Assembly (NCBI RefSeq): GCF_008831285.2
Contig: NC_045148.1
Coordinates: 22,311,002 to 22,375,001 of the forward strand
Reading direction: 5' to 3'
From: Nymphaea colorata
Lineage: Eukaryota; Streptophyta; Magnoliopsida; Nymphaeales; Nymphaeaceae
DNA: 64,000 nt
Both the position numbers and the translations under genes were made by a program. The number at the start of each line of letters is the position of its first letter. Position 1 is the first letter of the stretch. Of the stretch, positions 34,231 to 45,032 are shown piece by piece. The notes under the pieces were generated by a model. The model was not told the DNA's origin. It was given only the letters and a program-made list of their open reading frames with translations, and did not search any database.

Positions 34231-34359
34231 TTAAATTCAGAACTGCAATAAATTGAAGTATTTGAGACCGAAAATTGTTGAAAATAACTGTGAAGACGCT
34301 AGATATATATGAAACTTACAAACTTAGGGGTAACTACAAGGTTCAGCCAATTTATTAGG

Positions 34360-34776
34360 ATCTTGTAGAATCTCAATGGGGAGCTGTCGAGAGAATATTA
34401 AGATTCTTAAAAGGTACCGTTCATTGTCTAATCTTCAAAGTTCAAACCACCCAAGAACAAAGAAGTTCATATGTATGGAGATCCAGACGGGGCTGAATGC
34501 CATGCAGTGGCCCACATAACAGAATATGCAACGTGGTAGACATATTTCTAGTTGAACTTGTAATAAGAACAAAAAAAATCCACCATCCATATGGTGTGAC
34601 ATTGTGAAGGCAAAATATTTAGCAGCTACTCCAACTTTTTCATAATTGAAGACCGCACACTGAAGTGGATGTTCATTTTGTTACGGACAAAGTTGCTCAA
34701 GGCACTATTGTTGTTAGACAAACATCATTTGAAGAGCAGATTGCAGATGGGCTTACAAAAACCATTAAGCTCTAAT
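34360..34776 (+). pseudogene. Ty1-copia RNase H / C-terminal remnant
   Basis: WGAVERILRFLKGTVHC at the left is the classic junction after the reverse transcriptase. HAVAHITEYATW corresponds to the RNase H segment with the AEYRAM-like motif. EVDVHFVTDKVAQGTIVVRQ and EEQIADGLTKTIKL, ended by TAA at 34774, form the usual C-terminus of a Ty1-copia polyprotein. Frames change between these pieces and RNase H residues are missing, so it is a dead 3' fragment. A hAT MITE sits 48 bp further on. Confidence 0.75.
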
Positions 34777-34823
34777 GGCTATCATGTTAATCGAAGCAAG
34801 CATAACATAGGAGCATCCTTATG

Positions 34824-35063
34824 CAAGGCGGAGCCATGGTACGGCTCACAAGGGCCCTGGCCCAACCTCAAAACAATATATATATATATATGTATATATA
34901 TATGTATATATATATATATATATATATAAATTTTACATGTAAATTTTAAAAAATTTCACTTATTCTATATAAAAATTTTCAAAAATGATATTTCAGCCAT
35001 AGTAAAAAAATTTAGAAAATCTAATTTGGCCTGCTTCATGAAAAATTTCTAGCTCCACCCCTA
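34824..35063. mobile_element. hAT-type MITE, 240 bp, exact 8-bp target duplication
   Basis: TCCTTATG flanks both sides exactly (34816-34823 and 35064-35071). Ends CAAGGCGGAGCCA and GCTCCACCCCTA are imperfect terminal inverted repeats of the same kind as at 26799. It contains a (TA)n tract (34876-34927) and no ORF. Confidence 0.8.
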
Positions 35064-35517
35064 TCCTTATGGTCCAACACCAAAGGGTTTGGTACCTCTT
35101 TCTTAGACAAAAATACCAAAGTGGCTGCCCAGGTGACTGTTACATGAGAGAGAAGGTTGTGTGCACCGTGCACATCTTACCTAGTAAAGGATGGAAGGAC
35201 ATCTTCGTCATTTGTTAAAAAGAAATGTCATTTATAGTTTTTTACTTTTTTTCATTTTCTTTTTCGCTTTTTACAAAAAGCTTTTGGGGTTGGCTGTGGG
35301 TATCCATGAATCCTATAAATGCATAGTAAATGAAAAAAAAAAAAAGTTCTCTATGCTTGGAAAGAAAATTAGATAAGTCATTCATACCACAACATACATA
35401 TAAAATAAAAAATGGATTTGCTATCAAGTCAAGTGTAGTTTGATAACCATCATGGGTACTGCACCATAATATTGGCCTTGGTGAAGTTGACAGATTTTGG
35501 GTGAAGCAAGATGGGAC

Positions 35518-35518
<1 letters not shown>

Positions 35519-35565
<47 letters not shown>

Positions 35566-35570
35566 TATAA
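35519..35570. repeat. (TA)n/(TATG)n microsatellite followed by GA-rich tract
   Basis: TA repeats with TATG variants, followed by an uneven GAGAGG-rich stretch that continues to about 35640 and again from 35740 to 35920. Confidence 0.9.
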
Positions 35571-35889
35571 AGAGAGGGAGAGAGAAGCCTAAAGGGAGGG
35601 GAGATACAGGAGAGGGGAGAAGAGGGTGGACAAGAACCGGTCAACCTTCCGGATAAGACCCTCCAAGAATCAAACTGAGGCTGTGGTTATAGCGCGCCAC
35701 CTAAACCTATTGTTGGGCTACACATCACTTGGTAAAGGCAGGGGAGGAGAGAGAGAGAAATCAAAGATAGAAAGATAAAAGAAAAAACAGAAAAAGAGAG
35801 ATTAAAAGAGAAGTAATAAAAGAAAGAGGGAGAAAGAGATTTGAAAAAGGGAGAGAGAGAACTGAAGAGAGAGAAAAAAGAGAATTTTT

Positions 35890-36545
35890 AGAAAGAGACA
35901 AAGAGAGAGAGCTGATAAAATGGGAATATATAACAAAATTTGGGGACAAGAGGTCCCCTAAATACAAAAACAATCCGCAAAAAAAAAACATACCGCAAAA
36001 AACACAAGCTGGAATAACAAATATACAATACAATGCACAGAAAAATAGGAGAGAAGAGGAAAGACGAAGCGGCACAGTCACCCAACCGTAGTCAGGCGGC
36101 AGCGCTTTAACCGAATGGCGAACTGGATATCCCCTTGCACAAGACGAGCCACAGAATCTGGTGAAGAGAAGGTGCCCCTGAAGACCCTGTTGTTGCACTC
36201 CACCCAAATGCGCCACCAAGCTGAAATGAGCCACGGCCTCCAGACATGACCCCAGGAAGCAGTTAGGTGGGGGGAAGGACAAAAGAGGAAGAGAAGACAA
36301 ATGGATGGTGGGTTTGGAAGATTACTAACAAGGGAAGGCCAAGTAGAAGCAAGGACACTAGCAAAAAAAGGGCAAGAAGTAAGAAGATGGACCCGAGCCT
36401 CAGTCGCAACACGACATAGGGGACACTGGTTAGCCAAACTAATGCCAAGGTGCTGTAGGTGATCAAATGTGTTGATATGGCCAGTCAGAAGAAGCCAGAC
36501 AAAAGCAATGGCACGAGGAGATGGGCCAGGAGACCAAAGAGACCG
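35890..36545 (-). pseudogene. LINE ORF2 C-terminus (zf-RVT) remnant
   Basis: The minus-strand frame from about 36540 reads SPRAIAFVWLLLTGHINTFD, HLQHLGISLANQCPLC, then HLLTSCPFF and ISAWWRIWVECNNRVF, and stops near 36078. This is the zf-RVT region found at the end of plant non-LTR reverse transcriptases (CPLC...HLL..CPF, then WWxIWxExNxRxF). The reverse transcriptase itself is absent, so the piece is 5'-truncated, the usual state of LINE copies. The 3' part (35890-36077) contains GGGACCTCTTGTCCCC and TATATTCCC text that fits a LINE 3' UTR. A longer ORF in another frame (35761-36300) is a shadow. Confidence 0.7.
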
Positions 36546-36606
36546 AGAGAGAGAGAGCTAAGACTACTCCTCAATACCTTCAGGATAAGACCCTCCAAGA
36601 ATCAAA

Positions 36607-39600
36607 ATTATACACATCTAATTCTTTATATATACATATATATATTCACATTTCGGTACTGGTTTTACTATATGCCTATAAAATGCCATTCGATTTTATG
36701 GAAAATCTTAATATTTGATTGTTATGATTCAAAATACACATCTAATTAAACCTAAAACATAATCTCAACAAGCTAATGTGCTATAACTACTTATTTAGCA
36801 CAAGTGTTCTGACTACTTATCTATTACAAACATTCTTTGTTCCAGTTTGCTTTATGAAAATATTTTATTCTTTTACTGTCAAAGTTTTGGTGATACAAAC
36901 TTACAGCAGCAACATTTGACCTTCTAGATGACTTTTATGAAGCGATAAAACACAAACTTACATCAGCAAGCCTTCTACCTTCCAGAAGACTTCTTATCAA
37001 GTGAAAGGAAAAAGAAAGTTACTAGATTGCCCCATGGCCCTTAGTGACAGATTCATTTTGGATTTACATCTGCTTAGACTTCAAACAGAAGTTCAACCAT
37101 TTAGCAAAAAGACTTCAATATTTGAAAAGGTGTAAGCCACCAATGTCTCAATCATAGTCCTTTAGGGGCCACTTGGCACCAATAACAGATTGTTGCCGTC
37201 CAGAGATTCTGCCTAAAATTTAGGGTAGATTCATACATCGTTACTTTACATGGTTTCATGAATCTGCCCCAATTTAAGTCTATTTTACTAGATAGTAACA
37301 ATTTGTTACTGGTGCCCAATATCCCCTTAACACTACAATTGCATGAGGGAGAACAAAAGTACAAAGACATCCATGGAGCACAAGTTGTTCTATCAACCAG
37401 ATGGGAAGAGGACAAATTGTAAAAACTTCTTATCATCTCCCCATCCAAAATATATTTCTCTGCTGGTTGTTTTGATGACTCCTTGATTATCTTTACCAAA
37501 TATGGAGATCTTGAATTTGTTTCTTCTACACTTCGAGAGAAGACTTTTATGGAACCGTCCATTAATTTGTGAAATTGAGCACGTTGTCCATCATAACTAC
37601 AAGGCCAATGTTTCTTTATAAATGAACCACAATGAAAAAATTCAATAAAATAAGGATTAATAATGTAAATGGCTAAAGCTGAAGAATTTACAATAAAGAA
37701 GAGGGGAAGTAGCAGAGTAAATGGCTTAAAAATTTGTAGAGGGGATTACAAGGAAAAAGAGCCAAATAGAGGAAAAATGGTGGAACAAACTTATATTCGC
37801 AATATAATTAACTTAATCCAGCATTATGACATCTGACCTTTTAGAGCTTGTTTGGGCACATGTTCGATCAACAGCGATGCCAGGAACCATGGAAACAGTT
37901 GACAAACGAAACTAGATGCTTGCCGATGAGTGAAGGAGTAAGTAAATCATATGAAAAAGAAATTTAAAAGGGAAAAAGAATTGTACAAGCCTTGAAAATT
38001 CCTACATCAAATTCGGCTGGAAATAAGTGACCATTCTAAAATGAAAAACTAAAAACTAATTAAGCACTTGCAGCTGGAATTACTAGATAACAGCATTGTC
38101 ACAAATACCATTTCCTCTGTTTTCATTGGCAACAGATTTTTTCTGGAATCAGCTAAAAAGGATCTTTTTCAAGAAAATCTAAGGAGTCCAAGATAGACTT
38201 TCCACTAATTTTCATACAAAAATGATATTCAGAAATAGTTCTTCAAACTCTGAAACTGACAAAAATGAAAACAAAGCTTAAGATGTATCAGAGAATGTTT
38301 TGATTTAAAAAAGGAATAAAAGATCTAACAAAATTTGTCATAGTGATAGTATTCATTTCAAATGTGGGATAAATTCCCATTTTTTCATTTCACCAGTTTT
38401 TTGGTGATATTGTCACAATAACTTGAAAATATTGCAGTCTTTGTGACAATAGTAGGACACGTCGAAGATTCATTTTGTCCTCCTCTTTGATTAGACGTCG
38501 CATAAGTGAAGCGACTTGTATAGAGTGGTTTGAGATGATGAAGCAGAATTTCATCTCTTGCGGCTAAGTAGACATACCCATGTTAGTTCCTGATTATTGC
38601 GATCCGGAAAGCAAGAACTACAGAAAAAGGAGACCGATGACAAAACCAAAAAGTCATTGTTGAAGCAGTAAGAGAGCTTCCATGAAATAAACACCGAAAC
38701 TGTGGCTGAAAGTATTTCCAGCCGAGACCTTTCCTGTGGCTGTTAACTAAGCTGACTGTGGTAAAAACCCTTGTAGCTATTAACTTTTTGTCGTGGTTTT
38801 GAACATAGTCACAATAATTGGCTACAATATGGTGAGCTTGAAAATAAAGGAGAACAAACTAGAAAAATACAACAAATTTTTAAAAATTAAAAAAAACTTA
38901 AATTAAGCAAAAATAAAATAAGTGAGAAACTATAAACACAAACATCAAAAAATAGGTAGATTTGCAACAAATAAAATTAGAAAATAAAAAAACTGTTCAA
39001 AACATTAAAAAACTAAATAAAAAGGAAAAAATGTAAAAAAAAAATCTAGATTTATTTATTATTTCCATTTGTTTTTCTTTTAAAAAACATGTTTTTTGTG
39101 ACTGGCTATTTTATCAACCCGCCATGATTTACCTAGGCCACTAGCCATGGTTTTGGCTGTGACCGTTATTTGCAACAGCCACAGTTACTTGTACATTAGC
39201 CATGGAAAAAGTCATGGCCATTTTAATTATTCTACATTCTGTTTTATTATATATATATATAGACACAGGGAAAGAGAGAACATAGAAATAAGTAATTGTA
39301 CTATAAAAGATATTGTTTATACAATTCAAAATTATAAAAAAATACATAAAAATAATAGAAAATAAGTGTCCTTTGAGCACGCCTGCTTCTTTCTTATCAA
39401 AAAGCTCCACAAGCCATTTCTGGTCGAAATAGAGAACATAAATAAAAAAAATATCAGGTTCATACACATCTAGAAAATTTAATCCCAGAGACTAGTATGG
39501 TGAAACATTTCTAATTTTCTCATATTAGCAGCGTAGCATCTTATTTCTCCCCGAAACAATTCTAATTCCCTCATATTCATGTAGTGTAGCTATACTTGTA

Positions 39601-42600
39601 TCCAAACAGTCAAAAAGTTTAAGAATGATGGAAAGGGGTATGTGAAAGAACATATCATCTCTGGTACAGTAAGAGAAATTTCATAAATAAAATAGAAATA
39701 TATTGCACATTATACATAAATAACTAGTAGAGACATGCAATACTGTAAATGATCAACCTTTTGGGCAAGCAAATCTTGGCCTGCTCAGAAAGCTCTTATT
39801 TTTTCTGTCATTAGAAAACAAAAAAGAAAGGTAAAGCAATCTTCACCTCAGAATAAGTTCCTAAATTCGCAATCCAGTTCATGGATCATGAAGAAAGCTA
39901 AGATCTTGATCACCTACAAACAAAACAAAAAATGGAGGATTGGATGAAAAAAATTAGTACTTATAGCCAAAATCAAGGCTCCGTGAAATAGTTTGAGAAG
40001 AAAATAATAATAGGACAAAACTTACTATAAAATACTTCAATTTATTGGAAACTGAAACAAGAAGACTGACAATTGGTTCATCTAGAAAATTAGTCCCATG
40101 TAGAACCAAAACATGCAGTTGAAACCAAGCTTGTGAAATGTATCAGCCAAAACAGCAAATATCTCTTGCACATTGTCAGGAAATAAAATAGGCCTTGTGG
40201 AACTGATTGCAAAACACTAAGGACTAGAGAAAAGAACATAATGCACAAAAAATGTCTTTAAGAATGCTTGTTTGAAACCAATATCAGCAATATTTTTTTC
40301 AGTATGCTAAAATGCCTGGTTTATTGGATCCATTACAAGCTTCAATTGAAGAATAGACCACAACCCCCTGCTAAACAACAATACATTTGATACATAGTCA
40401 CATACAAAATATAGTTCGGCACTAACATAACCTTGATAGCTGGTATATTTTCAAATAGAAGTTGATAGGTAATGCTGGATAAGAGCATGAGGTGAACATG
40501 ATGTCAGTGTAATATGACATATATATTTATCTGAAATTATTAAATTATTAGAGCATGAGGTGAACATGAATTTCTCGAGGATAACACGCCAAAGTTGTAT
40601 ATCTTGGAAATATTTCGGAAATAAAAATTCTTTAAAAAATTTAAAACATTTAAAAAGTCCTAAAATATATAAAAAATAAAATAAATAAGAAATTAATAAA
40701 AAAATATTGAAAAACGTGTATAATTCACGTTTTTTTTTGTTTTTTATATTTTGACATTTTTTGAAAAAGATGCATTGTATTGCTGTTTTATATGCCTGAC
40801 TTATTTTTCACGTATTTAACGCGTCCTTTTCAATTAAGTTGCGATATTTGCGACAGTGGATCAACATAGACAAAAAAAAATCTGATCACCATAACAAAGG
40901 CAAATCATCCTCTGGTTCAAATGCCAATCATTGATTTGAGTCAGATTGATCCAGATAAAAGTTTGATGAAAACAGTAATCTCAGAGCAACTACGGAACTG
41001 GGACTAAGAAAATACCAACCTGCACAAAAAAAAAAGGAAAGAAAGAAAGAAAGAAAAAGCATCAATACCATAAAGAGAAAATCAACTACAAGGCTAAACT
41101 ATTATCAAGATCCACATAGATCCGTACGCCCACAGCTTTATCGACCAAAGAATTGTTGCACAAGCTTGGAAATGATAAAGGGAAGTTCATAGATTTAGAA
41201 ATTCCATACTGCCTTCACTATCAAAGCTGCTGCCCTTCTAGATATTGAATCCAATTATATTATTCAAAATGTACTTTAATGTCCCTTTCTCCTTCACATA
41301 TAATTGGCCACCTCTTTGATAGCTGTGCTTTCTGAAAAGTGAACCATACTTGATGCTTGGCAAATTTCTAATGTCAAATATTTTTAAAGTGCCAATGTTC
41401 CATGCAAAATATGAAGCACCACTCCTCTGTGTCTGCTCATCAACAAAACACATCAGAGAGTAGCGCATATTTGACATGTGTAGATCACACCACTAAACAA
41501 GATATGTCATAGAAAGACTTGGTTACAATTAGCATACATTATATATAGGAATGCCTGATCTTTATTACAACCTAGTAGGATAACACACTCAAATTTTGGT
41601 TTAGTTATGAATGTATATCATCATGACTGCATACAATGATATTATGTACATGACTGCATGCATTGATAATACTAATTAAAACCTGGATCCTCACTTTAGT
41701 ATATTCCATTGTCAAATGGGCTGATGCAGGGTCAGATGAGGGAGGGTCATATCTTTTGATTTTGAAATCTAAGTGATCTAAGATCAAATTTTGTGGACTC
41801 TACAACAACGATGTATAAAAAAATATCTTTTATCATGTAAACGGAAAAAAATCATACAAAAATTAGCATAATATTTTTGGATTTCTGAAAAATCTCCAAG
41901 GAATATTTGTTGTTAAGGTTTAGGGATGTACAACCATGGGTAGTGGCAAAAATGGTATATTGGGTCATCATGTCTAGGGCCCTAAACTAGAAACTTGAGC
42001 ATCACAAAAATGCAGTGATGAGCGTTTCTTGGTCCTCATGGATCTTCTGATTGACCTTTATTTCAAGGACTATTCGGATAGATCTGAAGGAACATTTACA
42101 TTTCAAATTTGATATTCAAGACTTCAAAAATTAGATACAGTTGACCGAAGCACAAAGCAAAGTCTTTAATATCTGTTACCTTTGGATGTAACTAAAGGCA
42201 TAAAGTCAACCATGCTCCTGATTTGCGAGTTGAATGCACTCTAACATTATCATATCAGCACAAATGTAACAGATAAAGCAAGAAGAAAACAGTGGAGCCT
42301 CCACATTGCTTAAATAAGCTATATGATCTATATTTTAGTTTATGTAACTTGTGAAAATCATATGATTTTTAACTCTAGCAAACGTATAGCAGCAGACTCT
42401 CTACAAAAGATAAAGAAACTCATAGAGCAGAGCACCGTGAGTGGCTGCAAAGTGCAAACAGGTTAAAAAAACTTCACCTCACTTCCCCACAACACAAAAG
42501 GCAAATGGATCTAATTACCCATTCTACAGATCAGTGATGTGTCTACGACCGTACTTCATTTCATGGCCTATAAGAAGCAGATATGAAATGGTCACCCATC

Positions 42601-42690
42601 TTTTGGTGAAAAAATTATCCCTTCATTTCTAGCTTGTCTAATGTTGAAAAACTGAATTAATAAGCTGAAAAGCATTAAAATGCAAACACT
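36607..42690. other. Gene-poor AT-rich stretch
   Basis: Apart from the MITE at 37165, I recognise no gene. Positions 38690-38860 and 39110-39230 carry GCCACAGTTAC/AGCCATGG-type sequence in both orientations, reminiscent of sub-terminal repeats of a DNA transposon, but no ends were found. Positions 40600-40830 share TGACTTATTTTTCACG with the upstream region of RLK copy B. Short minus-strand ORFs at 37152, 41238 and 41605 are unassigned. Confidence 0.45.
37165..37326. mobile_element. Tourist-like MITE (PIF/Harbinger), 162 bp
   Basis: Terminal inverted repeats GGGGCCACTTGGCACCAATA and its partner, ending CTGGTGCCCAATATCCCC. The flanking trinucleotide is TTA on both sides. GGG-type ends with a 3-bp TTA duplication are typical of PIF/Harbinger-derived MITEs. 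The interior shares AGATTCAT...ATGAATCT with the element at 49539. Confidence 0.75.
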
Positions 42691-42699
42691 TGGAGGTAC

Positions 42700-42790
42700 C
42701 TGAGATATTGCAGCATGACAAGCAAGTCCCCATGCTGCTTCCTTGACAGCCAAGGCAGATGGGCCACAGGCAATGCTAACAACGATATGC
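42700..42790 (-). other. Possible exon with splice-site-like borders
   Basis: On the minus strand, an acceptor-like AAAGTCCACAG precedes 42790 and a donor-like GT(ACC) follows 42700. The 91 bp between them reads HIVVSIACGPSALAVKEA then AWGLACHAAISQ without a stop, which looks more protein-like than its surroundings. I do not recognise the family. Other exons of such a gene are not identified, so it may be chance or a relic. Confidence 0.25.
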
Positions 42791-43149
42791 CTGTGGACTT
42801 TTGTTTATCAATTTTTGCCCTTCCACTGAAAGTAATACTTCTTTTCAGTTCTTCATCTTTTCTCGATAGACAGAATTTGTGATTGACATGAAAATGTGAC
42901 AACTGCATCTCAGGCTTTCAGCTGTTAAAACCAAATTGTAGACACTTGACTGTATGACCTTTGTGTACATCTGTCGTATTTGTAATCACAAATTGATAAT
43001 TGATGCTATCATTCTTTATGTGCAGGGTAAGAAGATTTTATGTGCAATCTGATCACTATGAAAACTTCTTCGATATGTCTATGCAATCTGATCTAACAAA
43101 TTCAGTAGGTATGAATAACCTCATGAAGAAACAAACAGCAAGGCTTAAG

Positions 43150-44160
43150 TGATGCAATGGGGAAAAAAATGCACAAAACACAAAAGAGATCTGTCGCTAT
43201 CCAACATAAATCGTCAAGTGGAGGAACTGTCTCTCTTTAACCATTCCTTAATGTTTGCCCCATGCATAAATCCACCGTCATTCTTGAGGCTGGATGAGAA
43301 GAACTCTACAAGTGAGAAAACGACATTGCTTCCGATCTCGTGGTCTAGGATAAGATCGCGTTCGAGTGGGCAGGGGAGGCACCTCAGTTTGCTCTCTGCT
43401 TCATCGATAGATGAGGGAATCAAGTGGAGGAAAAGAGTCCTGGCTCTCTTGTACTCCTTCTCATCGACAAGAACCTCTTCATGTTGGAAGGATGCAGAAC
43501 GAGAGAAGCATGGAAAGGCAATCACAGATTGCTGGTCCCTCTCTCTCCCTTGAAAATGTTTGCCTCCTCTTATTATCTTGTAAAAGTATTCTGCTAAAAG
43601 AGGAACAACTTTTACCATTTTGTCCACCACAGACCTTTCCATGGGAATGATCATGGCAGAAGCTATCTATTATTGTAGTCGACCCACGAGCAAGACGAAC
43701 GAAGTAAAAGAGAACCAAGGATGTGCATTACGCTCTGCTGGTATATCTCCCATGAAATACATCCAGAAACACCTAGAAAGGAATCTAACTCAGGATCCCT
43801 CAATTCTCCCATGAGATTATGAATAATATAACAAAATATCTACAAAGAACGCAACATTGCCACATGGATAAGAGAACAAGAGATGACCGACCTTGTCTCC
43901 TGCAAATTGCTAAGATTGAAGCCCACCAAAATGGTGAACAAAGTAAAAGAAGCAAGGATGGCATTGAAGCCCTGCTGGTATCTCCAAGAGAGAGAGGCCC
44001 GGTGCACATTTGATCAAATTGGTGAATGGCCTCCATTTGGCTTCCAACGACTCCACGTGCTTTGGTGGTTCAAATTTAATGATGTCTCCATTCATCGACA
44101 TGTTAAATGAAAGCCACAACGGCCGGGCCGTTGCAAACATTCTCGTGGACCTCTTCTTTT
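43150..44160. other. Coding-like composition, unrecognised
   Basis: Higher GC content and longer overlapping ORFs than the neighbouring sequence (minus 43214-43654, 146 codons; plus 43149-43553, 134 codons). None shows a domain I know. Two diverged copies of a stretch of about 55 bp (43695-43750 and 43935-43985, both containing GAAGTAAAAGA- or CAAAGTAAAAGA-like text and CTGCTGGTAT) lie about 235 bp apart. It could be a decayed gene, but I cannot choose a strand or frame. Confidence 0.25.
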
Positions 44161-44164
44161 ACTG

Positions 44165-45032
44165 TTTTGATCCAGAGATAAAGTGGCCAAGCTCCGGTTG
44201 CATATTAAATAAATATTAGTTATAAGTTGGCAAAAATGAATGAAGAAAACAATTAAATAGAAAATAAATAAATAATAACAAATGCCCAAATGAATAAATG
44301 TGATGGATGGGGTTTCGTTCGATCCAGTATTTCAATCTAACTTTTCCTTCATGGTTTGAGAATGGTTGATTTTCTCATTCTCTTTTCCTTTTTCTTTTAC
44401 CTATTATTATTTTAGCTCATGTTCTCCATATGTTTGTTTCTTTTCAAGCCAGCTATCTTTGTTAATTTTGTTTCTTTTTAGACTTGCAACTGTTTGGTTT
44501 TTTTGTACTAAGGGCTTCATATTTAATATTGCTGTATCTGATCGACCTGTTATCACATGAAATCTTCTCATAGTTGTACTTGGTCTCTACCGCTTGCTTT
44601 TGAAGCCATTTGACGATAGCAATAGTTTGTTTCTGTTTTATGCACTTACCTCAAAAATTGAAGTAGGTTCATAAAACTATATAAAATAATGTTCGATGAA
44701 TGTGCTCCAACCATTCGACCAGATTCGTGGAACAATAACATGCTGTTCTTATTGCCAAATATAAGAGACTCATGAAACTGTAATATGTTGTTCTTATTAC
44801 ATAACAACCCCTTCATGATGAGTAGGCTGAATTACCTAGTCAGGAGGAAGTTCACGATATGGTGATAAATTAAATTCTTTGTGTCTTGTGTTTTATGAAT
44901 TTTTAGATTTTTTCTTGTTCTTTCAATTTATTTTTTTCCCAATAACTCAGGTACCCTTCCATTCAATTGGTTTTTTTTTTTTTACCTTGACAAAAATTGC
45001 AGGTGGCCACATGATGCGAGGTATGTGAGAAC
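44165..45032. other. Intergenic, no gene recognised
   Basis: AT-rich with poly-T stretches. Short ORFs only. Confidence 0.5.

Noticed and set aside
35761-36300. 179-codon minus-strand ORF
   Set aside because: Shadow of the LINE zf-RVT frame and of the purine-rich tract on the opposite strand; composition is almost only Ser, Leu, Phe and Pro.
37152-37562. 136-codon minus-strand ORF
   Set aside because: Its C-terminal half lies inside the Tourist-like MITE and the rest has no recognisable domain. An exon partly made of MITE is possible but unsupported.
38690-39230. GCCACAGTTAC / AGCCATGG-type sequences in both orientations, perhaps CACTA-like sub-terminal repeats
   Set aside because: I found no CACTA ends, no target duplication and no transposase.
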